Assembly (NCBI GenBank): GCA_031287395.1 | Contig: JAITTA010000192.1 | Span: 1 to 20,113 of the forward strand | Direction of reading: 5' to 3' | From: Dysgonamonadaceae bacterium | GTDB lineage: Bacteria > Bacteroidota > Bacteroidia > Bacteroidales > Azobacteroidaceae | DNA: 20,113 nt | Shown: positions 7,352 through 14,798 of the stretch, in pieces | Position numbering within the stretch: the first letter of the stretch is position 1 | Layout of the letters: the number at the start of each line of letters is the position of its first letter | The notes under the pieces: model-generated | The model's database searches: none | Told to the model about the DNA's origin: nothing | What the model saw: the letters and a program-made list of their open reading frames with translations, nothing else | Program-made: the position numbers and the translations under genes

Positions 7352-9172
7352 TTATTGGAAAGGGTTCTTCACAATCTTCGGGTTTTTGTTTATCCAAGCC
7401 TGATCAATGAAATTGTAATAATTCGACAATTGAAAATACCTGGGATAAGTGGCCATATAGGCTTTTTTCTTATCAAAAACCCATTTACCATGAGCAGAAT
7501 GACCCGGTTGATTGATCACATACGGGAAAAGAACATATTGCACCGCATCCGGATTATTACTGTCACCATTCCAGATTTTATGAGCCAGCCTCCATCGTTT
7601 CAAATCCCAATACCGTTGATTTTCAAAAGCAAATTCGACTCTTCTTTCTTTAACAATATCATCCAGAGAGATTGAGGTGAGATTCTGAATTCCGGCCCTG
7701 GCTCTGACTTCATTAATGTACTTCAGCGCCTTATCCGGCTGATTCAACTCCACTGCAGCCTCAGCAGCCATTAAAAGGATATCGGCATATCTGAACCGTA
7801 CAAACCAGACCTCACTTCCTCGTCCACGTGTTCCGGACGATGCCAATTCATCCATAAACTTACGGATATTAAATCCGCTTTTATTTGTATTATTGTCATT
7901 GTTTGCAACAGGTCCGTTCTCCGAAGTAACTACATTACCTTCACTATCGACACTCCCGACCTTTCCGACTTCGTCTGTCCACGCTCCATCTTTCAGGTAT
8001 TTTCGCCCGGCCTGATAGTTGATCACTTTCCCTCTGAAACTTGAACCCGGATAAATAACCGTTCCATACAACCGGGCATCTTTTCCGGCAAAGATATCTT
8101 CCGGTTTATCATAGAATAGATACTCTCCCCTTTCATCAACCGTTTTCAGTTGTCCGTTACGATTATTCTGATATTCAAATGCTTCGACCAAGTTCAGGAT
8201 GGGTGTTACTACTGTTCCATCCATATCCTCCTTAACTGAAATCGGAATATTCAGGGTTGTAAACTGATGAGTTAATCCCGGATATTTATAATCAACCGCC
8301 CAGATAACTTCCGTATTATTTTCTTTGACAGTAACTGCCTCATAAAAGTTTAATCCTTTATTGGAATTATTGTTTTGCAATCGATATTTTCCTCCCTGCA
8401 TAATTTCTTCCGCAGTATTAAGAGTTATCGTATAGAAATTTGAGGCCTTATCAAATGGAATTCCGACTTCTTTTCCGGTTGTTTCGACAGGTTGATCCAT
8501 TTGTGCATTATACTTTGCAATGGACGCAGCATAAAGAGCGGCTTTTGCTTTGAGCGACAAAACGGCCCAACGATTGGCTCTCGCCGAATTAGCAGTTTTC
8601 TCAACAGGAAGTTTACCGGCTATCTGCGTACACTCGTCAATCACGTAATTGTATAATTCCTCTTCTGAAGAACGAGGATATTGTAGTGTTTCAACATCCA
8701 TACCGGCACCATATTCAAGCACTTCATCTCCAACAATGGGTACACCACCAAGGCAACGTCCCATATTGAAATAAGTCCAAGCCCTCAGGAACCGGGCTTC
8801 TCCTTCCAACACCGCTTTTTCTCCTGCCGTCAGATTTGAACCGGCAACACTTTCAAGGAACTGATTGATATTCCGGATCAGTGCATAATCGTAAACACGC
8901 CAAAGATCACTTGCATAATTTTGAGTCTGGTCCGGACTTCCATCCGATCTGCAAGCCTCATCCAAATAGATGTAGGCGGAATTATTCGTGATAGACTGTC
9001 CCCACCCGACCCTTCCGTACAGGTTTGCAAGTACGGATTGTATCATATTGGGATCACTGAACACGGCATCATCCGTCAACAACTGATCCGGTTCCCGATC
9101 CAAAAAGTCAGAACAAGAAACAGACAGGAAGGACAATAAGATGATAAAAATAATTGAATTATATGATTTCAT
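7352..9172 (-). CDS. SusD/RagB-family outer-membrane nutrient-binding lipoprotein
   Basis: This 606-residue SusD homologue is the ligand-capturing lid of the SusC channel. The signal peptide ends in LSVSC with lipidated Cys20, followed by the typical DFLDREPD start. Residues about 40-130 hold the SusD-like N-terminal helices (NMIQSVLANLYGRV; EARFLRAWTYFNMGRCLGGVP). The C-terminal RagB signatures are clear: VRFRYADILLMAAEAAVELN, ALKYINEVRARAGI and RRVEFAFENQRYWDLKRWR. Length is at the upper end of the family. The gene follows susC by 90 bases on the same strand and precedes the DUF3823-like gene. The binding specificity cannot be read from sequence; homologues of this type are often attached to loci of uncertain substrate. 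Confidence 0.96.
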   Translation of the reverse strand: MKSYNSIIFIILLSFLSVSCSDFLDREPDQLLTDDAVFSDPNMIQSVLANLYGRVGWGQSITNNSAYIYLDEACRSDGSPDQTQNYASDLWRVYDYALIRNINQFLESVAGSNLTAGEKAVLEGEARFLRAWTYFNMGRCLGGVPIVGDEVLEYGAGMDVETLQYPRSSEEELYNYVIDECTQIAGKLPVEKTANSARANRWAVLSLKAKAALYAASIAKYNAQMDQPVETTGKEVGIPFDKASNFYTITLNTAEEIMQGGKYRLQNNNSNKGLNFYEAVTVKENNTEVIWAVDYKYPGLTHQFTTLNIPISVKEDMDGTVVTPILNLVEAFEYQNNRNGQLKTVDERGEYLFYDKPEDIFAGKDARLYGTVIYPGSSFRGKVINYQAGRKYLKDGAWTDEVGKVGSVDSEGNVVTSENGPVANNDNNTNKSGFNIRKFMDELASSGTRGRGSEVWFVRFRYADILLMAAEAAVELNQPDKALKYINEVRARAGIQNLTSISLDDIVKERRVEFAFENQRYWDLKRWRLAHKIWNGDSNNPDAVQYVLFPYVINQPGHSAHGKWVFDKKKAYMATYPRYFQLSNYYNFIDQAWINKNPKIVKNPFQ

Positions 9173-9262
9173 ATGTGTATAATTTGTTTTTTAATGGTCA
9201 TATGGAACTCGCATGATCATTTTCTTTGCTTTACCAAAGGATAATGCTCGTTTCATGATGCT

Positions 9263-12200
9263 TTAAAATTTAAGTTTAACGCCCAGATTAACAACTCGAG
9301 TAGTTGGATATTGAACCCCTGAAGCCGATGTAATTTCAGGATCTATCCCTTCGATATTAGTCAGATAAAATAAATTCTGTCCTGAAAGATAAACCCTCAA
9401 TTCTCTCATCTTTACGCTTTTCAGTAGATTTGACGGAACATTATACCCGAATTCAAGATTACGAAGTTTAATATAATGAACATTTTTCCTCCAGAAGGTA
9501 CTATTCCAATAATTACTGTGGCTATTGTTCCCTGCAATCATGGTCGGATATTTGCCCGGAACCAGCGGACTATCAGGATATGCAATATCCGATAACATCC
9601 ATTGATTTCCGAGAGTGTATTGAGGGGAGTTTCCTCCATTCAGGAACGGAACCCTTAATTCCCGGTCCTGTGTCCAAGTTGCATAGGCAGAACCTGTAAA
9701 GTCGAATGCAAGATCAAAATGATTCCACTGCAAGGCAAAATTCAAACCATAATTCAATAAAGGCAAAGCTTCCTCTCGATATCCTACAGGTCTCAAGTCC
9801 ATGGAATTTATGATTTTATCTCCATTAACATCTTTGTATTGAATATCTCCGGGGCGAATTGTTTTATTCCCTTGTCTGTCATTGTCAATCGGATAATTGG
9901 CTATTTCTTCCCAGGATTGGAACTGCCCGATCGCTTCATAAGCCCAATTGATGGAATTATACCGTTCATTCTGAGAATTCCGGTATTTATCCCATGAATT
10001 CCCGAAACGCGGTTTGTATTGATGCCAGTCATAAAGTCTCGAGTAAGTAAAGTTTCCTCCGATAGAATATTGAAATGTTCCGGCTTTATCATTCCAGATC
10101 AAGCTTCCGTCCATTCCCCTTTGCATATCCGAGTTGATATTTTCATTCGGCAGACTGAAACCTGCTTCAGTAGGTATTTGGACATCGTATCTTGCTGCTG
10201 GTAATCCTGTACGCATACGATTAAAATAATCCAGAGATCCGTATAATTTGTTTTTAAAGAAACCAATGTCCATACCCACATCCAAGATTTTAGCCCTTAA
10301 CCATGAGATACTGACAACAGGTAACCCTTTTGCTTCCGCTCCGGTGTAATATTCACCATTAATCACAGCGCCTGTTTTGTTGTAGTTATAGCCCGACATA
10401 TAATCGAAGGCCGAATAACCGGAAACATTATCATCGCCCAATAACCCGTAAGAAGCCCTTAATTTGAGACTACTGAAGACCGGTGCGATCTTACTATCGC
10501 TACAGAATTTTTCTTCCGATATCCTCCAGCCTATCGATGCCGAAGGGAAGAATCCCCAACGATCGCCCGGAGGGAACTTCCACGACCCGTCGTAACGGGC
10601 AGCGACTTCCAACAAATACTTTTGGGCATAATTATAATTGACTTTTCCGATATAACCGATTCGGGCTTCGGTTCTGTCTCCATAATCAGAGAATGCATCT
10701 ATAGCGGTATAATCAATCAAATGAATTGAATTAGATGCCGGTATAGCATGAATATTAAACTCCGGATTAATTCTTTTAAACGTTTCACCACTTAACACGG
10801 AATTGATTTCGTGTAAATTGATTTTCCTGTCGTAAGTCAATTGAACCTGGGTTTTAATCTCTTCTTTCATATAAACATTCCTCGTTCTGAAAGGATTATT
10901 CATCGAAAATGCGACCGGGTAAGTATCCGTTTTTTCATCATAACTATACAACTTATAGGTATATTCCTGAATATTTGCATATTTCTGAGAAAGAAAATAT
11001 GAAAAGAGTCCCTTCAATTTCAATCCCTCAAGGACCTCATATTCCGCATCGAAATTCAATTGCCCTACACGGAATTTTTCTTCCGACCTACCAGAAATTT
11101 TATAATTAAGTATCGCAAAATTGGTATCTCCGGAAGAAGAGGTCAAAGCCGGATAATTAGGATTATCATTCGCATAAGGGCGTACAGTCGGGAGGTTCTT
11201 ATAAGCTGCAAGGAAAGGAGCCTTGATATCATCACCCGGGACGGCAGGGTTTTCCTTTCCCTCAATGCGTCCGTTCATAGTCGCCCCGATTTTGAATTTG
11301 TCCGTAATTCTTGATTCTACAGAGATCTGAACATTCGTCCTGTTGAAATTTCCATAATTCTGAATCACAGACTCTTGCGTCGTATTACTCAGACCGACAT
11401 AATAGTTTATCTTATCGGAACCTCCGGAAACATTTGCTCCGATATAATATTGAGGGCCGGTTTTAAAAATATAATCATACCAATCAAACGGAACATATCC
11501 TTTTTCCGTACCTTGTTTCCATTTTGTTAAATCTTCCATGGTAAATCTCGGTTTGGAGCCTGTAATTACATCCGATTGGATATAACCTCTCACATAAGTT
11601 TCCGCATCGGCAGGAACCGGATATTCCAACATTTTCTGCCATCCGTAGTGAGCATTGATTGAAACCGTATTGACTGTTTTCAACTTTCCTTTTTTCGTTG
11701 TCACGACAATAACACCATTAGCAGCCTGTAATCCGTAAACAGCAGCAGAAGCGTCTTTCAATACAGTTAACGACTCAATATCGTTGTAGTCAATATTATT
11801 AAACTGACCTTCATTTTGTTGTACTCCATCAATTACATATAAAGGGGTTCCCATATTACGGATATTGATCATTGTTGTAGATCCCGGACGACCGTCTGGT
11901 TGCCGGGTATTCAATCCGGCAATTTTCCCTACCAACGCCCCTGAAGTAGTCACTGCTGAAGACCGGACAAGGTCATCTTGCGCCAGGGTAGAAATGGCGC
12001 CGGTCAAAGAAGCTTTTCTAATTCCGGTTCCGTATCCGGTGACGACAACTTCATCCATTAAGAATACATCCTCAACCATAGCAACAGAAATATCCGTCTG
12101 GTTTTCAACAAGGATCTCCACCTGTTTGTATCCTATATACGAGAAAACCAATACAGCTCCCCGACCTGGAATATCAACAGTATATTTTCCATTCCCATCC

Positions 12201-12673
12201 GTTGTCGCTCCGATAGAAGTTCCTTTTACGGAAACATTGACACCCGGTAAAACAACCCCGAACTCATCTTTTGCGACCCCGGTAATTGTTCTTTGTTGCA
12301 TGACATCTTTAGGTGCAATTACGATCAATTTTTCGTCGAGAATACGATAGCCCAGGTTCGTATTGGCAAACATATCATCGAGTACTTCCCGCACGTTTTT
12401 CTTATTTACGTTTACATCTACTTTCCCATTCAGATCGGAGAGATCATCACTAAACAGAAAAGATAATTCACTTTGATTCTCAATTTCCTTGAATACCTCT
12501 CGCATTGGTACATTATTCAGGCGTAGATTCAAGGAAACTGTTTGCGAATAACCATTAGCCAACCCTTGGAAAGTGGCAATAAACAGTAGTATTCCCGATA
12601 ATTTCATAATTGTATAGACTTTTTTATGTCCCTTCTTTGCGGAAAGGACCTTTTGAATAAAGAATATTTTCAT
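9263..12673 (-). CDS. SusC/RagA-family TonB-dependent transporter with STN signalling domain
   Basis: The protein has 1136 residues if it starts at the ATG at 12673 (MKIFFIQKV), which gives a normal SusC-type signal peptide. The open frame extends to an ATG at 12715, and another in-frame ATG lies at 12607. Domains in order: signal (1 to about 42), STN domain (about 46-121, LRLNNVPMREVFKEIENQSE), carboxypeptidase-regulatory-like domain (about 129-205, ITGVAKDEFGVVLPGVNVSV), a TonB-box-like DEVVVTGYG (207-215), plug (to about 330), and a 22-strand-type barrel ending in VNLGVKLKF with terminal Phe. The STN domain marks transporters that signal to a FecR-type anti-sigma factor, and such a gene lies just upstream. 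It would import the ligand captured by SusD, using TonB energy. No primary-sigma promoter precedes it, which fits control by the neighbouring ECF sigma factor. Confidence 0.95.
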   Translation of the reverse strand: MKIFFIQKVLSAKKGHKKVYTIMKLSGILLFIATFQGLANGYSQTVSLNLRLNNVPMREVFKEIENQSELSFLFSDDLSDLNGKVDVNVNKKNVREVLDDMFANTNLGYRILDEKLIVIAPKDVMQQRTITGVAKDEFGVVLPGVNVSVKGTSIGATTDGNGKYTVDIPGRGAVLVFSYIGYKQVEILVENQTDISVAMVEDVFLMDEVVVTGYGTGIRKASLTGAISTLAQDDLVRSSAVTTSGALVGKIAGLNTRQPDGRPGSTTMINIRNMGTPLYVIDGVQQNEGQFNNIDYNDIESLTVLKDASAAVYGLQAANGVIVVTTKKGKLKTVNTVSINAHYGWQKMLEYPVPADAETYVRGYIQSDVITGSKPRFTMEDLTKWKQGTEKGYVPFDWYDYIFKTGPQYYIGANVSGGSDKINYYVGLSNTTQESVIQNYGNFNRTNVQISVESRITDKFKIGATMNGRIEGKENPAVPGDDIKAPFLAAYKNLPTVRPYANDNPNYPALTSSSGDTNFAILNYKISGRSEEKFRVGQLNFDAEYEVLEGLKLKGLFSYFLSQKYANIQEYTYKLYSYDEKTDTYPVAFSMNNPFRTRNVYMKEEIKTQVQLTYDRKINLHEINSVLSGETFKRINPEFNIHAIPASNSIHLIDYTAIDAFSDYGDRTEARIGYIGKVNYNYAQKYLLEVAARYDGSWKFPPGDRWGFFPSASIGWRISEEKFCSDSKIAPVFSSLKLRASYGLLGDDNVSGYSAFDYMSGYNYNKTGAVINGEYYTGAEAKGLPVVSISWLRAKILDVGMDIGFFKNKLYGSLDYFNRMRTGLPAARYDVQIPTEAGFSLPNENINSDMQRGMDGSLIWNDKAGTFQYSIGGNFTYSRLYDWHQYKPRFGNSWDKYRNSQNERYNSINWAYEAIGQFQSWEEIANYPIDNDRQGNKTIRPGDIQYKDVNGDKIINSMDLRPVGYREEALPLLNYGLNFALQWNHFDLAFDFTGSAYATWTQDRELRVPFLNGGNSPQYTLGNQWMLSDIAYPDSPLVPGKYPTMIAGNNSHSNYWNSTFWRKNVHYIKLRNLEFGYNVPSNLLKSVKMRELRVYLSGQNLFYLTNIEGIDPEITSASGVQYPTTRVVNLGVKLKF

Positions 12674-12680
12674 ATCTTTG
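12653..12680 (+). promoter_or_regulatory. Antisense promoter overlapping the susC start codon
   Basis: On the strand opposite susC, TTG (12653-12655) is followed after 17 bases by TATCTTTG (12673-12680) and then CA. The -7 element matches the TAnnTTTG(CA) form seen before rpsA and the sigma gene; the spacer is 2 bases shorter than usual. It overlaps the first base of the susC ATG (12671-12673) and points away from the coding region. No plus-strand gene follows, which supports a non-coding transcript. Confidence 0.55.
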
Positions 12681-12686
12681 CATTGG

Positions 12687-12804
12687 ATTAAAGTTAATAA
12701 TGGCATAACATTCAAGGCTTGTTTGTCGCAATTATTGAGTTATGCAGTTGAAGCTTTAGAACCGACCGGAATATGCTACCACATATTCCGGTCTTTGTTT
12801 TTTT
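12687..12804 (+). ncRNA. Candidate cis-antisense sRNA opposite the susC leader (DonS-like)
   Basis: A transcript from the promoter above would start near 12687 and end at the hairpin/T-run near 12800, about 110 nt, with no credible reading frame. It can form two stem-loops. One is a 5' stem pairing GCATAAC plus TCAA (12703-12709, 12712-12715) with TTGAGTTATGC (12735-12745), with a 2-base bulge. The other is a perfect 12-bp terminator stem. It is fully antisense to the region just upstream of the susC ATG, that is, the susC leader. Bacteroides DonS and related RNAs occupy the same kind of position and repress their Sus-like operons. The match is by position, size and signals, not by sequence homology, which I cannot test. 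Confidence 0.55.
12764..12804 (+). terminator. Intrinsic terminator, plus strand, between fecR and susC
   Basis: A perfect 12-bp stem (GACCGGAATATG at 12764-12775 with CATATTCCGGTC at 12782-12793) has a 6-base loop, followed by TTTGTTTTTTT. The T run lies on the plus-strand side only. On the minus strand the hairpin is followed by GGTTCTAAAG, so it does not look like a terminator for fecR, the nearest upstream minus-strand gene. Confidence 0.8.
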
Positions 12805-12854
12805 ACATTCGGATTATTTCATAGGCATATTGATTTTATTTGTTAATAATCTGT

Positions 12855-13973
12855 TTATTTAGTTACTTTATAATTAAAATTTCTGTTTATCGATAGGGTA
12901 ACCTGTGTTCCATCTATTTTATACTGTATGGGAGATGTCATGGAAATCGCCTTAAAAACCTGATCAACAGGCATTTCTTTTAATGCTGCCGTATAGCTGT
13001 ACGATTTTATTTTTTCATCTGCAAAATGTATTGTCACATTGTAGCGACGTTCCAACCGTTTGGCTAAAATTTCCAAAGGTTCCTTATCAAAAACCAAACG
13101 ATTATCCTTCCATGCGGTAATATTCTTGATATTCACATTTTTTTCTACATTCAAACCTTGATCTTCTTTTATATCTTGCGAATTCGGAGAAGATGAGACA
13201 TCAGACTTCGATACCATTTGTTTTTTAACTGAGGGCCGGTGTATCACAACGGTCTGATTAGGAATAACATTGATGAACTTATCCGGATCATTGTTAGATG
13301 AAATACTGATTGCTCCCCTATCCAGAGTCGTTTCAGCCAATTCATCATCCGGATACGATTTTACATTGAAGGCCGTACCATAGACTTTGATTTTGAATAA
13401 ATCCGTTTTCACGTAAAAAGGGACTTTTTTATTTTCCACCACATCGAAATAAGCTTCTCCTTCCAGATAAATTTCCCTGGAAGAAACCCCAAAATCATTA
13501 TTATAATTGATTTTAGATCCGGCATTGATCCAAACTTTAGAACCATCAGGTAAAATAACCTGAGATTTAGAACCATAAGGGACTTCTACCGAATTTTTGA
13601 GAGAAGCCATTGCCGATTTAGAAGAAAATTGAAAATGATAGAAATAGAAAAAAGTCGAAAAACCGAGTATCAATAAAATAGAAGCGGCGTACCCTATTAC
13701 CTTAATATAACGGCGGGCTTTATCCAATTTTTCATTCAATTCCACACTCTCGATTTTCAATTTTGTTCTATATCCTCCGTCTTCCAGTCTATCCTTATCA
13801 AAATTTATCGTTCCGCTCAGCAACCAGATTTTTTTGTATCCGGCAAACAAGTCCCGGTTCGTTTCATCTCTTTTTATCCAATCAAACAATTCCGCAATTT
13901 CTTCTTCTGTAATGGTTTCCGACAAGTACCTTACAATTAAATCTTCAATATGTTGTTTGTATTCTTTCTCCAT
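12855..13973 (-). CDS. FecR-family anti-sigma factor
   Basis: This 372-residue protein has the layout of Bacteroidetes FecR-type regulators. A cytoplasmic N-terminal region (1 to about 85) includes YLSETITEEEIAELFDWIK and binds the ECF sigma factor. One membrane segment follows at about 92-112 (YAASILLILGFSTFFYFY). A periplasmic FecR domain occupies about 127-240 (VPYGSKSQVILPDGSKVWIN, YLEGEAYFDVV, YGTAFNVKSY), and a C-terminal DUF4974-like STN-type domain about 290-365 (LVFDKEPLEILAKRLERRYN). The protein would hold the sigma factor at the inner membrane and release it on a signal from the STN domain of the SusC partner. It is encoded upstream of susC on the same strand and divergently from the sigma gene. 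A Lys/Ser/Asn-rich linker at about 245-285 is not conserved-looking. Confidence 0.94.
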   Translation of the reverse strand: MEKEYKQHIEDLIVRYLSETITEEEIAELFDWIKRDETNRDLFAGYKKIWLLSGTINFDKDRLEDGGYRTKLKIESVELNEKLDKARRYIKVIGYAASILLILGFSTFFYFYHFQFSSKSAMASLKNSVEVPYGSKSQVILPDGSKVWINAGSKINYNNDFGVSSREIYLEGEAYFDVVENKKVPFYVKTDLFKIKVYGTAFNVKSYPDDELAETTLDRGAISISSNNDPDKFINVIPNQTVVIHRPSVKKQMVSKSDVSSSPNSQDIKEDQGLNVEKNVNIKNITAWKDNRLVFDKEPLEILAKRLERRYNVTIHFADEKIKSYSYTAALKEMPVDQVFKAISMTSPIQYKIDGTQVTLSINRNFNYKVTK

Positions 13974-14020
13974 TTTTTATTCTTTTTATATAATTATTAC
14001 GTTTAACCTGCAATTAACCC

Positions 14021-14048
14021 TAAAGGTAATTTTAAAATAATACCTTTG
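14021..14048. promoter_or_regulatory. Divergent fecR / sigma-factor promoter region with inverted repeat
   Basis: TACCTTTG (14041-14048, then CA) is a consensus -7 element for the sigma gene, 26 bases before its ATG. On the minus strand TACCTTTA (14028-14021) could serve fecR, giving a leader of about 40 bases. The two elements form a 7-bp inverted repeat, AAAGGTA (14022-14028) and TACCTTT (14041-14047). Neither has a clear TTG at the expected distance. RNA polymerase could not occupy both at once. Confidence 0.5.
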
Positions 14049-14074
14049 CAGTTGTATCTTGTTGTTTTTTGTAT

Positions 14075-14644
14075 ATGATTAATACGACTGTCTCTGGACA
14101 TATGACCTACGATGATCTCTTTTTGAGATTTTATCCGGAACTGTGTGTATATGCGGAAAGCTTCATCTCAAATCGTTTCATCGCCGAGGATCTGGTTCAA
14201 AATGTTTTTGTAAATATCTGGATAAAAAAGGATGAACTTATCTTTGAAAAAGCTCTGAGTTCTTATCTGTACAGATCCGTACACAATGCCTGTATCCAAC
14301 ATTTGAGGCATATACAAATAATAAACCGGAACGATGCCCATATACGGGCCAAACTAGAAGAAGGAGAACTTATAGACGTTTCTATAATCAACCTGTCTCT
14401 GGACCCTGCCGAAAGAAGTGAAATCCTTTCTCTATATGAAAAAGCAATAGACCTACTCTCCGGAACAACAAAAGAAATTTTTTTGATGAGTCGTGAAAAG
14501 GGAATGAAGAATCAGGAAATAGCCAAACGGTTAAACTTGTCGGTCAAATCAATAGAATATCATATTTCCAGGGCCTTAAATATTTTTCGAAAGGTATTCA
14601 AGGACTATTTAACGGTATTACTGGTTTTGTTTTTCAGACAATGA
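14075..14644 (+). CDS. ECF-family RNA polymerase sigma factor (SusC/FecR-associated type)
   Basis: This 189-residue sigma factor starts at the ATG at 14075; an upstream in-frame TTG at 14069 is unlikely. Region 2 lies at about 12-60 (FLRFYPELCVYAESFISN, AEDLVQNVFVNIW) and region 4 at about 115-180 (DLLSGTTKEIFLMSREKGMK, then the helix-turn-helix NQEIAKRLNLSVKSIEYHIS). The sequence is typical of the RpoE-like ECF proteins that pair with FecR in Bacteroidota. It probably directs polymerase to the susC promoter once released by FecR. The gene is divergent from fecR, whereas in many Sus-like loci sigma and anti-sigma genes are co-directional. No obvious terminator follows; the 154-base gap to manC shows only the manC promoter. 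Confidence 0.93.
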   Translation: MINTTVSGHMTYDDLFLRFYPELCVYAESFISNRFIAEDLVQNVFVNIWIKKDELIFEKALSSYLYRSVHNACIQHLRHIQIINRNDAHIRAKLEEGELIDVSIINLSLDPAERSEILSLYEKAIDLLSGTTKEIFLMSREKGMKNQEIAKRLNLSVKSIEYHISRALNIFRKVFKDYLTVLLVLFFRQ

Positions 14645-14739
14645 CGACTTTGTGTTATTCCGCAAATAAACAACACGCCGGTCAAAGAGACTTCATAAGT
14701 TATGCATACCCTTTTCATTACAATATTAATTAAAAAATT

Positions 14740-14770
14740 TTGGTATATTCGGGAATAATTATTACATTTG
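14740..14770 (+). promoter_or_regulatory. manC promoter
   Basis: TTG (14740-14742) is followed after 20 bases by TACATTTG (14763-14770). This is an ideal Bacteroidetes primary promoter, 28 bases upstream of the ATG at 14799. Confidence 0.72.
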
Positions 14771-14798
14771 TAATTGGTCTTTTAATATATAACATATC

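Noticed and set aside
9191..9256. A 21-codon basic open frame (ATG at 9256, TAA at 9191) in the susC-susD gap, starting 6 bases after the susC stop
   Set aside because: It is short, has no recognisable features, and a frame of this size is expected by chance; nothing shows translation.
11865..12350. A 161-codon plus-strand open frame inside susC
   Set aside because: It is opposite the conserved plug and carboxypeptidase-regulatory region of susC and has no recognisable content.
12674..12715. The upstream ATG at 12715 as the susC start
   Set aside because: Starting there adds 14 residues before an otherwise normal signal peptide. The ATG at 12673 gives the typical SusC N-terminus.
14069..14074. 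TTG at 14069 as the start of the sigma gene
   Set aside because: An ATG lies two codons downstream, leaving a sensible leader after the predicted promoter; a TTG start is not needed.
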